From assembly GCA_964432875.1 (NCBI GenBank), contig CAYSPJ010000009.1, positions 1 through 64,000 on the forward strand: 64,000 bases of DNA, written 5' to 3'. Position numbers and translations under genes: made by a program. Of this stretch, positions 17,415 through 25,917 are shown piece after piece. The stretch comes from JACJYE01 sp964432875 (lineage in GTDB: Bacteria > Bacteroidota > Bacteroidia > Chitinophagales > Saprospiraceae). The notes below the pieces were generated by a model that had not been told where the DNA came from, did not search any database, and saw nothing but the letters and a program-made list of their open reading frames with translations. Every line of letters starts with the position of its first letter. Position 1 is the first letter of the stretch.

Positions 17415-18446
17415 CTATAGCTCAAAAATATCCTTCCCGGTCAGGCGCTGACTACTGCGGTAGGGCAGGAGGAACTCCAGGATCAGCAACAATATCGCCA
17501 ACCCGACGAACCATTGAAAATAGCTATTGTACTCGGAGAAAACCCGCTGCTCCATTTCTCTTTTCTCGATTTGCCCGATGCTTTCCTTCAGCGCATCCAA
17601 CACTTGGCTGCTGCCAGAAGCGAGGTTGAAATAACGCCCCTCGCCGGCTTGCGCCAAGGCGCGGAGCATCTCCTCATTAAGGATGCTGAGTACCGGCTCT
17701 CCGGAAGGAGACCGCTTGTAGGTTTCTCGACCCCGCTCTTCAATCGGGATGAGGCCTCCATCTGGGCTGCCTACGCCAACGGTATATACCAGCAGCCCAT
17801 TTTCCCGTGCCGTTTTGGCCTGTAAAAGAGCATCCTCTTCATGTTCTTCGCCGTCGCTTATAATAATTAACGCTTTATGATTTTGGTTGTTTTCGTCAAA
17901 AGACTCCATGGCCAGCTTGATGGCTCCGCCGATAGCCGTGCCCTGGTCGGTTATCATATTGGGGTGGGCGCTGCGCAGCGAGAGCAAAATAGCATTAAAA
18001 TCGGCTGTAATAGGCGATTGCACGTAAGCACTGCCGGCAAAGAGGATCAGCCCCAGGCGCTCGCCCCTCAAATTGGTGACGATATCCTGGGCAAAGCGCC
18101 GGGCGCGTATCAGTCGGCTCGGCGGCACATCTTCCGCCAGCATGCTCTGGGAGATGTCCAGGGCAATAAATACATCCACGCTCTTGGCCGTTACTTTGGC
18201 TAGCTTGGTACCGTATTGAGGATTCGCCCAACCAATAGCCAGCAGGGCAAGGCTCAGCAGTAGCAACCCAAATTTCAGGTAGTAGCGGTAAGTGGAAACC
18301 AACGGCATGAGGTAGCTCATCAGGCGTGTTTCGCCAAACCGCTGGACAGCCCGCCGCCGCGCCCGCCAGGCGAAGGCAAAAAACAAAAGCAGCAAAGGGA
18401 TTAGCGCCAGTGCATACAAGTGTTCAGTATATTCAAAACGAAACAT
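17415..18446 (-). CDS. batB: BatB, vWA-domain membrane protein
   Basis: The 343-residue protein has two N-terminal membrane helices (about 8-28 and 55-75), a vWA domain (about 90-290) and a C-terminal helix (about 308-328). The MIDAS metal site DxSxS is intact at Asp97-Ser101 (DISQS), with downstream DGEEH as a further metal-site element. It is predicted to be inner-membrane anchored with the vWA domain in the periplasm. It follows batA with an 11-nt gap, and the pair very likely acts together. Confidence 0.9.
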   Translation of the reverse strand: MFRFEYTEHLYALALIPLLLLFFAFAWRARRRAVQRFGETRLMSYLMPLVSTYRYYLKFGLLLLSLALLAIGWANPQYGTKLAKVTAKSVDVFIALDISQSMLAEDVPPSRLIRARRFAQDIVTNLRGERLGLILFAGSAYVQSPITADFNAILLSLRSAHPNMITDQGTAIGGAIKLAMESFDENNQNHKALIIISDGEEHEEDALLQAKTARENGLLVYTVGVGSPDGGLIPIEERGRETYKRSPSGEPVLSILNEEMLRALAQAGEGRYFNLASGSSQVLDALKESIGQIEKREMEQRVFSEYNSYFQWFVGLAILLLILEFLLPYRSSQRLTGKDIFEL

Positions 18447-18457
18447 AGGCCTCTTTT

Positions 18458-19465
18458 CTATGGAATAGTCCTCAAAATAGTATAACGCAGCAAGGCCTCC
18501 AGGGCCAGCAGCAAAATACCCAGGAAAACAAAGGGGTAGAAAGCTTCGCTATAACGTTTGAAAACTTCTACTTCCACCTTGGTTTTTTCCAGGCGGTCAA
18601 TCGTATCGTAAATCTGCTTCAAGCTCTCTGGCGAAGTGGCACGATAGTACTCGCCGCCAGTCATTTGGGCAATTTCCTCTAGCAGCTCATCGTCAATCTT
18701 CACCTGCGCCAACCCAAAAATATAACGCCCGTCGCTGCGGCGGCTCACCGGGGTAAGCGCCTCGCCGGTAGTGCCCGCTCCGATGGCATACACCTTGACG
18801 CCTTTCTGCTGAGCAATCTGAGCAGCCATCAGCGGGCTGATATAGCCGGCATTATTGACCCCATCAGTCAGCAGGATAACGACCTTGCTTTTAGCTTCGC
18901 TTTCTTCCAGCCGGCCCACAGCGGTGGCCAGCCCCATGCCAATCGCCGTCCCATCTTCCAACATACCGCAATTGACCTGTTCCAAAAAGTTCTTTAGCAC
19001 CCGGTGGTCGGTAGTCAGGGGGCATAAGGTGAAGGCTTCGCCGGCAAAAACCCCCAACCCGAGGCGGTCATAGGGGCGCTTATCAATAAAATCGGCGGCT
19101 ACGCGCTTGCATACTTCCAGCCGGTCGGGTTTGAAATCCTGGGCCAACATACTGCTCGACAAGTCCAAAACCAGCATGATATCAATGCCTTCGGCATCCA
19201 CTGATTCCTCCTTGTACATCTCCTGTGGCCGGGCCATGGCGACAACCAGGGCGACAAAGGCGATCGTGCGCAACAAAGGTAGCGCAACGCGCAGCTTCGC
19301 CCTCCAGGAGCCCTTGCCCTGCACGCTTTGCAGGCTGGGCATGCGCAAGGTGGCGTAATGCTGGCGCCGGCGCCGCAAATAACGCCAGCCCACCAGCGGC
19401 AACAATAGCAACAGCAGGAAGAGTTCCGGATTTAAAAACTGTATGTTTGGGCCGAATATGGACAT
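18458..19465 (-). CDS. batA: BatA, vWA-domain membrane protein
   Basis: The 335-residue protein has the same design as its neighbour: N-terminal helices (about 10-27 and 63-78), a vWA domain with an intact MIDAS at Asp101-Ser105 (DLSSS), the TDGVNN segment, and a C-terminal helix (about 312-330). It lies 9 nt after the upstream BatD-like gene. Known Bacteroidota Bat operons carry two such paralogous vWA proteins; assigning A and B relies on order. Confidence 0.9.
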   Translation of the reverse strand: MSIFGPNIQFLNPELFLLLLLLPLVGWRYLRRRRQHYATLRMPSLQSVQGKGSWRAKLRVALPLLRTIAFVALVVAMARPQEMYKEESVDAEGIDIMLVLDLSSSMLAQDFKPDRLEVCKRVAADFIDKRPYDRLGLGVFAGEAFTLCPLTTDHRVLKNFLEQVNCGMLEDGTAIGMGLATAVGRLEESEAKSKVVILLTDGVNNAGYISPLMAAQIAQQKGVKVYAIGAGTTGEALTPVSRRSDGRYIFGLAQVKIDDELLEEIAQMTGGEYYRATSPESLKQIYDTIDRLEKTKVEVEVFKRYSEAFYPFVFLGILLLALEALLRYTILRTIP

Positions 19466-19474
19466 GGAATCAAT

Positions 19475-20530
19475 TTACAATTTATGACTTTCTGCTGAGT
19501 TGTTTCCGCCTGCCGGAGCATCTTGCTCTGGCAGAGTAGCGGAAACCCAGCCCTCGGCGTACTGCTGCACTTCTACCTGGCAGGCTTCATCCTGGGTTTC
19601 CTGAATGAAGTTGCGAGCCTGCTCTAAGGCTTCAGTATGATAAGCCGCCGCTGGCTGCGCCTTGGCAAATTTCACCAGATCGGCCGATTCCAGCAAGCGC
19701 CGCAAGCGTTGCTGGCCTTCGCCCTCCAGCCCAGCCTGCCCGAGCTGTTGCACGGCTTCCTCGGTGGTCAATTCCAATGCGGACACTTGGTAGCGCCAGC
19801 CCAAGTACTGCCGCAGGGCATGGGTCAGCCCGATGTAGTATTCCTTGACCAGGCCTTTTTGCCACAATTTTTGCTTTTCTAGCTGCTCCAATTCTTGCAA
19901 AGCCAATTGGTGAGCAGGCAGCAGGAGAGGCGGAGGGGGCGGGGGCAGCACTTTGCGCCGCCGCAGCGACAGCAGTATCAGCACTATGGCCAGCAATACT
20001 GCCAGCCCAATTAGCCAGGGCAGCAGGTCCTGAAAGCTTAGAGGCTCGCTGATGATATCTTTGATGGGCATGAGCTGCTGATCATCACCGGAAATGGGCA
20101 GCGTATTGACCAGCAAGCCAAGCTCGGGGGTATACGCGGTATCCTGCCGCTCCCCGATCTGATATATGACGGGCAGGGGCGGCAAGCGGTAATAACCGGA
20201 GTCGAAAGAGGTAAGCCGTATCTGAAGCTCCAGCAGTTTGCCCTGTTCGCCATTATCCTTTTCAAAGCGGTCAGCCTGAAGCATCTCGATCTCGGGCAGT
20301 TCTTTCAACAAGTCGTAGCCCACGCTTTTTACCACCGCGCCACTTTGATAATACACCTGGATATTCAACATCAACTGGTCGCCGATAAGGATCTCATTGG
20401 GGTTGATCGAAGCCGTTACGCTCACCTGGGCAGCCAGGGCGGGCGCCCACAATAGCAACATAGCAACAGCAAGCTGCCGGGCAGCGGCGGCTCGTTTCGA
20501 TATCACAGTCATTTTATCCTTTGCCGACAT
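19475..20530 (-). CDS. Bat-operon membrane protein (BatD/DUF4381-like)
   Basis: The 351-residue protein has a signal peptide (about 15-34) and a periplasmic beta-rich domain (about 35-145). One transmembrane helix (169-189), a proline run (about 196-201) and a helical cytoplasmic domain (about 205-300) follow. The layout matches the DUF4381-type proteins often encoded between DUF58 and vWA genes, and its N-terminal part resembles a BatD domain. It is 13 nt after the DUF58 gene and 9 nt before batA, so it is co-translated with them. Its function is not established. Confidence 0.75.
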   Translation of the reverse strand: MSAKDKMTVISKRAAAARQLAVAMLLLWAPALAAQVSVTASINPNEILIGDQLMLNIQVYYQSGAVVKSVGYDLLKELPEIEMLQADRFEKDNGEQGKLLELQIRLTSFDSGYYRLPPLPVIYQIGERQDTAYTPELGLLVNTLPISGDDQQLMPIKDIISEPLSFQDLLPWLIGLAVLLAIVLILLSLRRRKVLPPPPPPLLLPAHQLALQELEQLEKQKLWQKGLVKEYYIGLTHALRQYLGWRYQVSALELTTEEAVQQLGQAGLEGEGQQRLRRLLESADLVKFAKAQPAAAYHTEALEQARNFIQETQDEACQVEVQQYAEGWVSATLPEQDAPAGGNNSAESHKL

Positions 20531-20543
20531 GCCGTGTTTGTTG

Positions 20544-21413
20544 TTAACGCGTGCGCTGTTGGAAAAACTTCAGCAGCGCATTCACATAAGATTCGTCCGT
20601 CCGTATATTTACTGCTCCGGCACCGCTTTTACGGAAAATACTCGTAAAGTAAGCCAGATGGTCCTGATGCCAGCGGCGGTAATCCTCCCGCAAGCGGCGG
20701 GAGGAAGTATCAATCCAACCAATCTGGCCGGTTTCGGCATCCTCGGCTCGAATAAGGCCTACATCCGGCAGCTCTTCTTCCCGCGGGTCGATGATGTTGA
20801 TGCCGACGATATCGTGCCGACGGGCGGCGATGCGCAGGGGAGCGTCGTAACCTTTGGCCAGGAAATCGGACAGGATAAAGCAGATGCTGCGTTTTTTGAT
20901 GAGGTTGTTGAAGTACTCCAAGGCGCTGCCGATGTCCGTGCCGCTTTCCTGAGGTTCAAAGTCGATTAGCTCGCGGATGATGCGCAGGATGTGCTGCCGG
21001 CCTTTCTTCGGGGGGATGAACTTCTCTGGTTTGCTCGAAAAGAACAGCACCCCCACTTTGTCGTTGTTGTTGATGGCAGAAAAGGCCAGCACGGCACAAA
21101 TTTCTGTCATGACTTCGTTTTTGAGCTGGCTGACGGTGCCAAAAAAAGAAGACTGGCTCATATCGATCAATAACATCACGGTCAGTTCACGCTCCTCCTC
21201 AAAGATTTTCACGTGGGGCGTACCAGAGCGGGCAGTCACGTTCCAATCAATATTGCGCACATCGTCGCCGTACTGGTAATCGCGCACCTCGCTAAAAGAC
21301 ATGCCCCGGCCCTTGAAAGCGCTGTGGTACTCCCCCGAGAAGAGGTGTTTGCTCAGCCCTTTGGTCTTGATCTCTATTTTGCGTACCTTCTTGAGGAGTT
21401 CGCTGGTTTCCAT
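20544..21413 (-). CDS. DUF58-domain protein (vWA-like, MoxR partner)
   Basis: The 289-residue cytoplasmic protein belongs to the DUF58 family. The family signature GMSFSEVRDYQYGDDVRNIDWNV-type segment lies at about 33-57, and a vWA-like region with DMSQS follows at about 84-88. DUF58 proteins almost always accompany a MoxR ATPase, as here (26-nt gap). They are thought to be its substrate or adaptor. It is 13 nt before the next Bat gene. Confidence 0.9.
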   Translation of the reverse strand: METSELLKKVRKIEIKTKGLSKHLFSGEYHSAFKGRGMSFSEVRDYQYGDDVRNIDWNVTARSGTPHVKIFEEERELTVMLLIDMSQSSFFGTVSQLKNEVMTEICAVLAFSAINNNDKVGVLFFSSKPEKFIPPKKGRQHILRIIRELIDFEPQESGTDIGSALEYFNNLIKKRSICFILSDFLAKGYDAPLRIAARRHDIVGINIIDPREEELPDVGLIRAEDAETGQIGWIDTSSRRLREDYRRWHQDHLAYFTSIFRKSGAGAVNIRTDESYVNALLKFFQQRTR

Positions 21414-21439
21414 AATTGTGTGCGGTTGCCGGTTTGGGC

Positions 21440-22435
21440 TTAGGGTACTTCCACGGTATCCAACACCTTATTAATAATATCCTCCTGGGTGATGTTTTCT
21501 GCCTCGGCCTCGTAAGTCAGCCCCAAGCGGTGGCGCATGACGTCGTGGCATACATTGCGCACATCTTCTGGGATGACGAAGCCACGCCGCTTCAGGAAGG
21601 CATGAGCTTTGGATGCCAGGGCAAGGTTGATGCTGGCACGGGGTGAGCCGCCATAGTTGATGAGCGGCTCCAGACTGCGCAGGCCATACTCCGCTGGCCG
21701 GCGGGTAGCAAAGACGATATCCAGGATATAGCGCTCGATTTTTTCATCCATATAGATTTTGCCCACTGATTGGCGCGCTTTGAGGATGTCGTTGGGGTGT
21801 ACAACAGGGTGTACTTTATCAAAGCCATCGGGGGAGAGGTTGCGCCGGATGATTTCGCGCTCTTCATCTTTGGTGGGGTAGGATACTTTCACCTTGAGCA
21901 TGAAGCGGTCCACCTGAGCTTCCGGCAAGGGGTAGGTACCCTCCTGTTCGATGGGGTTTTGGGTGGCCAGCACCAGAAAGGGCTCCTCCAGGTTAAAGGT
22001 CTCATTACCGATGGTGACCTGCCGCTCCTGCATGGCTTCCAGCAGAGCACTTTGCACCTTGGCCGGGGCGCGGTTGATCTCATCGGCCAGGATGAAATTG
22101 GCAAAGACGGGCCCTTTACGCACGGTAAACTGATTGGTGCTAGGGTTGTAGATCATGGTGCCGATAATATCGGCCGGCAGCAAGTCGGGGGTAAACTGTA
22201 TGCGGCTGAAGTGGGCATCCACGGCATTGGCCAGCGTCTTAATAGCCAGCGTCTTAGCCAGCCCAGGCAAGCCTTCCAGCAGCACGTGGCCACGGCACAG
22301 CAAGCCGATCATCAGGCGTTCGATCATGGTATGCTGACCGACGATAATCTTGGCAGTTGCTGCATTTAATTTTTCAACAAAAGCGCTGTCCTGATAGATT
22401 TGTTGGTTGAGCGCATCGATGTCTACAGATTGCAT
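21440..22435 (-). CDS. moxR: MoxR-family AAA+ ATPase of the Bat operon
   Basis: The 331-residue ATPase starts at ATG 22435 (MQSVDIDALN). The frame stays open 51 codons further upstream, but the extension is unlike the family and is rejected. Walker A is GLPGLAKT at 55-62, with the MoxR-typical Ala-Lys. Walker B and the MoxR helix-2 insert region follow in ILADEINRAP and the EAMQERQVTIG segment. MoxR ATPases act as chaperones that remodel or load metal into vWA partners; here batA and batB are the likely clients. It is the first gene of the operon. I found no clear TAnnTTTG promoter just upstream. Confidence 0.92.
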   Translation of the reverse strand: MQSVDIDALNQQIYQDSAFVEKLNAATAKIIVGQHTMIERLMIGLLCRGHVLLEGLPGLAKTLAIKTLANAVDAHFSRIQFTPDLLPADIIGTMIYNPSTNQFTVRKGPVFANFILADEINRAPAKVQSALLEAMQERQVTIGNETFNLEEPFLVLATQNPIEQEGTYPLPEAQVDRFMLKVKVSYPTKDEEREIIRRNLSPDGFDKVHPVVHPNDILKARQSVGKIYMDEKIERYILDIVFATRRPAEYGLRSLEPLINYGGSPRASINLALASKAHAFLKRRGFVIPEDVRNVCHDVMRHRLGLTYEAEAENITQEDIINKVLDTVEVP

Positions 22436-22611
22436 ATCGGGTGTTTTGTTCGTTTTTTTACTGAAAAGGCCGTATCTAGTGCCCCAATTAGGCCACAAAT
22501 TTGCTAATTTTTTGCGTCTTAAACCAATATTATGCTGTTGGCATTGCCTGATATTCGCCAATGTAGGCAAAAAAGGGCCAAGCAGCAAGTAGTTAACTGA
22601 ATATTAACGCT

Positions 22612-23298
22612 ATGCAAACCGTAAACAAGCTATTCACCACACTGATTTTGTTATCGACCTTGCTATGCTGCGGCTTGCTGCCAGCCCAGAATATACCCTT
22701 GCCAGAGGAAAGGGCTCAAGCAGCCATTACCAGCCTAAAGCAGGGCACGCTCATCGTACGCCTGCCCAGCCAAAGGGCTAAACTGGAAGCGATGCAAACC
22801 GTAATGGACGACCCCAATACCAGTGAAGCAGGCCGCCGCCGCCTGCAAACTCAAAAGGAATTTACCCTCTCCGATACGCGCGAATTCAACCTGAATGTAA
22901 TGGCTGCCTTTCAGGCTGGCTACGATTTCTCCAAACTCTTATTTATCTTTGACTACAGTACAGATGAACTGCGGAGCGGGAGCAGCAGCGGCATCTTCCT
23001 AAACAGCATGCTCGAGGCCGACGCGGCTATCCAATTGAGCCACACCCCATACTTCTTCCTCCACTTTAGCTCGACCAGTAGCGGCGTACAAGCGATGATT
23101 ATCGCGGACGAACATTTTCGGGATTTATCCAAGCCCTTCCCGTTCTACCAGCGCTTGCATGATTTCAACTCCTTCATGAACAGCATCTTCTTCCTTTTTT
23201 CCCCTAATCGCAAACAAGAAGATATCCAGCGCATTGTGGACAAGCTCAATAATAAACTGTACAAGTACCACGAGATGGTGTCCGGTGAGGGGAGTTAG
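22612..23298 (+). CDS. Secreted protein of unknown function
   Basis: The 228-residue protein has an N-terminal signal peptide with a Cys-Cys pair in LLCCGLLPAQ, perhaps cleaved after AQ rather than lipidated. The rest is soluble, with the region LIVRLPSQRAKLEAMQTV and a later FDYSTDEL segment. I do not recognise the family. It stands alone, divergent from the Bat operon, and is followed by a 320-bp gap that contains a dispersed repeat. Confidence 0.65.
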   Translation: MQTVNKLFTTLILLSTLLCCGLLPAQNIPLPEERAQAAITSLKQGTLIVRLPSQRAKLEAMQTVMDDPNTSEAGRRRLQTQKEFTLSDTREFNLNVMAAFQAGYDFSKLLFIFDYSTDELRSGSSSGIFLNSMLEADAAIQLSHTPYFFLHFSSTSSGVQAMIIADEHFRDLSKPFPFYQRLHDFNSFMNSIFFLFSPNRKQEDIQRIVDKLNNKLYKYHEMVSGEGS

Positions 23299-23618
23299 GG
23301 CAGCCCCGCTTTTTTTGGCGCGGAGAGCGCATAAGCGGGCGGCTAAGAGTTGGCGAGCACAACACACCTGGGAACGGCGGTCTGATGGAAGAAGCTTGCG
23401 CGTTTTTCCGCTGTGCGGTATATTTTTCTTTCTTACTGCTAATTCAGTGTCTACCCATTTAGTCAAGTGCCTGAGATTTTAGCGTTCGAGCGCAGGGCTT
23501 GCGAAGGGCCAAAACCGGAGTTTACTCCACTAAGCGTGGGATAAAGGCTCCAAGCTGAAGTCGAGGTTTTTGGGGCCGAGCGTAACGTAGCTATCGGGCT
23601 ATAAAGACCGAAACTAAA
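23299..23618. other. Intergenic region with dispersed repeat
   Basis: No gene is seen. A T7 run at about 23312-23318 follows a weak G/C stem after the preceding stop codon and could end that transcript. Bases 23487-23614 form one copy of a repeat that recurs at 44499-44626. Confidence 0.6.
23487..23614 (+). repeat. Dispersed intergenic repeat, copy A
   Basis: About 128 bp that align, by eye at roughly 80-85 percent identity, with 44499-44626 in the same orientation. Both copies contain the 12-base inverted repeat GGAGTTTACTCC and the same GCGTGGGATAA and CGAGCGTAACG blocks. Copy A ends 5 nt from the end of atpC. Confidence 0.75.
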
Positions 23619-23936
23619 TTACTTGCTATTAGCATTCCTCACCCCCGTCAACAGCAGGGAAATCTCGTTGTTCAACACTTCGATAAAGCCACCGCTGGCG
23701 AACAGCGTAACCACTCTGCCCGCTTCACTCCCCTCTTTGATAGAGCCGCTTTCTTCATCGAAGTAGCGGTAAGCGCCGCCAGCCGTGACGATAGAGATTT
23801 TGCCTTCGTCCAGGGATGAGACGATGGGGGCGTGGTTTTTAAGCACCTGAAATTCCCCCTTGGTGCCCGGCACTTTCACGGAATTGATTTCACCCCGGAA
23901 TATTTCTTTGTCGGGTGTAAGGACGATGATATTCAT
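23619..23936 (-). CDS. atpC: F-type ATP synthase epsilon subunit
   Basis: The product of 105 residues begins at ATG 23936 (MNIIVLTPDK); the frame is open further upstream but that part is not epsilon-like. It is the beta-sandwich domain of epsilon, with the VPGTKGEFQVLKNHAP motif. The C-terminal helical hairpin of longer epsilons is missing, as is common in Bacteroidota. The subunit is part of the F1 central stalk in the cytoplasm. It is 114 nt after atpD, with two hairpins in between. Confidence 0.92.
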   Translation of the reverse strand: MNIIVLTPDKEIFRGEINSVKVPGTKGEFQVLKNHAPIVSSLDEGKISIVTAGGAYRYFDEESGSIKEGSEAGRVVTLFASGGFIEVLNNEISLLLTGVRNANSK

Positions 23937-23953
23937 GACCAGTTTATTTTGCG

Positions 23954-23968
23954 CCTTGCTTAGCAAGG
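23954..23968 (-). other. Small hairpin in atpD-atpC spacer
   Basis: CCTTGC (23954-23959) and GCAAGG (23963-23968) form a perfect 6-bp stem with a 3-nt loop, directly beside the longer hairpin at 23969-24024. Confidence 0.5.
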
Positions 23969-24024
23969 GCTTACTAACAGCAGGCGGGCAAACTATAGCT
24001 CTTGCCCGACTGCCGCTAGTAAGC
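23969..24024 (-). promoter_or_regulatory. Long mRNA hairpin between atpD and atpC
   Basis: Arms 23969-23991 and 24002-24024 are 23 nt each with a 10-nt loop. They match at 20 of 23 positions. In the minus-strand transcript, two of the three mismatches become G-U pairs, so the structure is favoured on the transcribed strand. It may set the epsilon-to-beta ratio through mRNA processing or partial termination. Confidence 0.6.
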
Positions 24025-24050
24025 AATTAATACTTGATTTATCGGTAGGC

Positions 24051-25565
24051 TTACATGCCTGCTTCCTTCAGCATTTTCTCCCCTGCCTCGATGACCTCTT
24101 CGATGGTCCCCTTCAGGTTAAAAGCCGCTTCCGGATATTGGTCCACTTCGCCATCCATGATCATATTGAAGCCGCGGATGGTGTCTTCAAGGGGTACCAA
24201 TACGCCGGGGATACCCGTAAACTGTTCGGCCACGTGGAAAGGCTGCGAAAGGAAGCGCTGCACACGGCGGGCGCGGTGTACGGCTTGCTTGTCTTCTTCC
24301 GACAACTCTTCCATACCGAGGATGGCGATGATGTCCTGAAGCTCATTGTAGCGCTGGAGGATATTCTTAACGCGCTGCGCGCAGTTGTAGTGCTCATCAC
24401 CAATGATTGCCGGGTCGAGGATACGGGAGGTCGAGTCCAGCGGATCCACAGCGGGGTAGATACCCAGGGAAGCAATTTTACGGCTGAGTACGGTAGTGGC
24501 ATCCAAGTGCGCAAAGGTAGTAGCCGGGGCGGGGTCTGTCAAGTCGTCAGCAGGTACGTAAACCGCCTGTACGGAAGTGATGGAACCACGCTTGGTCGAA
24601 GTGATGCGCTCTTGCATCAAGCCCATCTCCGTGGCCAGGGTTGGCTGGTAACCAACGGCAGAGGGCATACGGCCCAAGAGGGCAGACACTTCCGAGCCAG
24701 CTTGGGTAAAGCGGAAGATATTGTCAATGAAGAAGAGGATATCTCGGCCGCCCATGGGGTCGTTGAGGTCGCCATCGCGGTAGTACTCTGCCACCGTCAG
24801 GCCGGAGAGCGCTACACGGGCGCGGGCACCAGGAGGTTCATTCATCTGTCCGAAGACGAAGGTAGCTTTGGATTCTTCCAGCTCTTTCATGTCCACCTTG
24901 CTCAAGTCCCAGCCGCCTTCTTCCATCGAGTGCATGAATTCTTTGCCGTAGCGGATGATGCCAGCTTCCAGCATCTCGCGCATCAGGTCATTGCCCTCGC
25001 GGGTACGCTCACCTACGCCAGCAAACACCGAAATACCCTCATAACCTTTGGCGATGTTGTTGATCAACTCCTGGATCAGTACCGTCTTACCTACGCCAGC
25101 ACCGCCGAACAAGCCGATTTTACCGCCTTTGAGATAAGGCTCGATCAGGTCAATCACTTTGATGCCGGTGTAGAGCACTTCTTTTTCTACAGAAAGCTCC
25201 TCATAGGTGGGCGGCTTGCGGTGGATGGGTGCCGATTGCTCTTTGGAAACCGGGCCGATGCCGTCAATCGGCTCGCCGACCACATTAAACAAGCGGCCCT
25301 TGATGGCCGGGCCAATCGGCATGGTGATGTTTTTGCCCGTATCGGTAACCTTGGTGCCACGGGTCAGGCCGTCGGTGGAGTCCATCGCGACAGCACGGAT
25401 GCTGTCCTCGCCCAGGTGCTGCTGCACTTCCAGGACCAGAATCTCCCCATTGGGGCGCTTGATTTCCAGGGCGCTCAGGATTTCGGGGAGCTTCGAGCCT
25501 TCTCCCGCGAAGCTTACATCTACTACAGGCCCAATCACCTGCTTTACTTGACCGATATTTGCCAT
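24051..25565 (-). CDS. atpD: F-type ATP synthase beta subunit
   Basis: The 504-residue catalytic F1 subunit makes ATP at the alpha-beta interface. The P-loop GGAGVGKT is at 154-161, the catalytic-Glu segment is in VGERTREG, and the ALSGLTVAEYYRD and EMGLMQERI motifs are all intact. The start is ATG 25565 (MANIGQVKQVIGP), 10 codons inside the open frame. Only atpC follows. The alpha, gamma, delta, a, b and c genes are not in the window, matching the split ATP synthase loci known in Bacteroidota. Confidence 0.97.
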   Translation of the reverse strand: MANIGQVKQVIGPVVDVSFAGEGSKLPEILSALEIKRPNGEILVLEVQQHLGEDSIRAVAMDSTDGLTRGTKVTDTGKNITMPIGPAIKGRLFNVVGEPIDGIGPVSKEQSAPIHRKPPTYEELSVEKEVLYTGIKVIDLIEPYLKGGKIGLFGGAGVGKTVLIQELINNIAKGYEGISVFAGVGERTREGNDLMREMLEAGIIRYGKEFMHSMEEGGWDLSKVDMKELEESKATFVFGQMNEPPGARARVALSGLTVAEYYRDGDLNDPMGGRDILFFIDNIFRFTQAGSEVSALLGRMPSAVGYQPTLATEMGLMQERITSTKRGSITSVQAVYVPADDLTDPAPATTFAHLDATTVLSRKIASLGIYPAVDPLDSTSRILDPAIIGDEHYNCAQRVKNILQRYNELQDIIAILGMEELSEEDKQAVHRARRVQRFLSQPFHVAEQFTGIPGVLVPLEDTIRGFNMIMDGEVDQYPEAAFNLKGTIEEVIEAGEKMLKEAGM

Positions 25566-25615
25566 ATCAATTCGAGGATTTATAGTATAAAACAATGGTT
25601 CTGCAAAAATCGCCG

Positions 25616-25645
25616 CAAATTTACCCTTTTGTCTTGATAATCAAA
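25616..25645 (-). promoter_or_regulatory. Promoter of atpDC
   Basis: On the minus strand, TTTG (25642-25645), 18 nt, then TAAATTTG (25616-25623). The leader to atpD would be about 45 nt. Confidence 0.55.
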
Positions 25646-25881
25646 AGACAAATCGGCACTGATTCTCGAAAAAAAACGCCAGCCGCAGGCCACTGCCCGC
25701 CCTTTTCAAAACCAGCGAAATGGCGGGGGCGGCACCTGCCCAAATATGTATCCAGGCAGCAGCGTGGCACCCAATACTTATTCGGGGGCGATGAAAATAC
25801 CCGGATTATTCTTTACTGTGGATTGAATGACATTTTTATAGCTTGTGCAGTGCCGCACTGGCCATATTTTATAACCTCTGT

Positions 25882-25913
25882 TTTGCCTGGCTGCGCCTAA
25901 TGTCGTACTTTTA
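25882..25913 (+). promoter_or_regulatory. Promoter abutting glycosyltransferase start
   Basis: TTTG (25882-25885), 20 nt, then TACTTTTA (25906-25913). Only 4 nt separate the -7 box from the ATG at 25918, implying a leaderless or nearly leaderless mRNA. Confidence 0.55.
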
Positions 25914-25917
25914 GCCG

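Noticed and set aside
24138..25637. 499-codon open frame antisense to atpD
   Set aside because: It lies fully opposite a highly conserved gene; its product looks like reverse-strand shadow sequence with no known motif.
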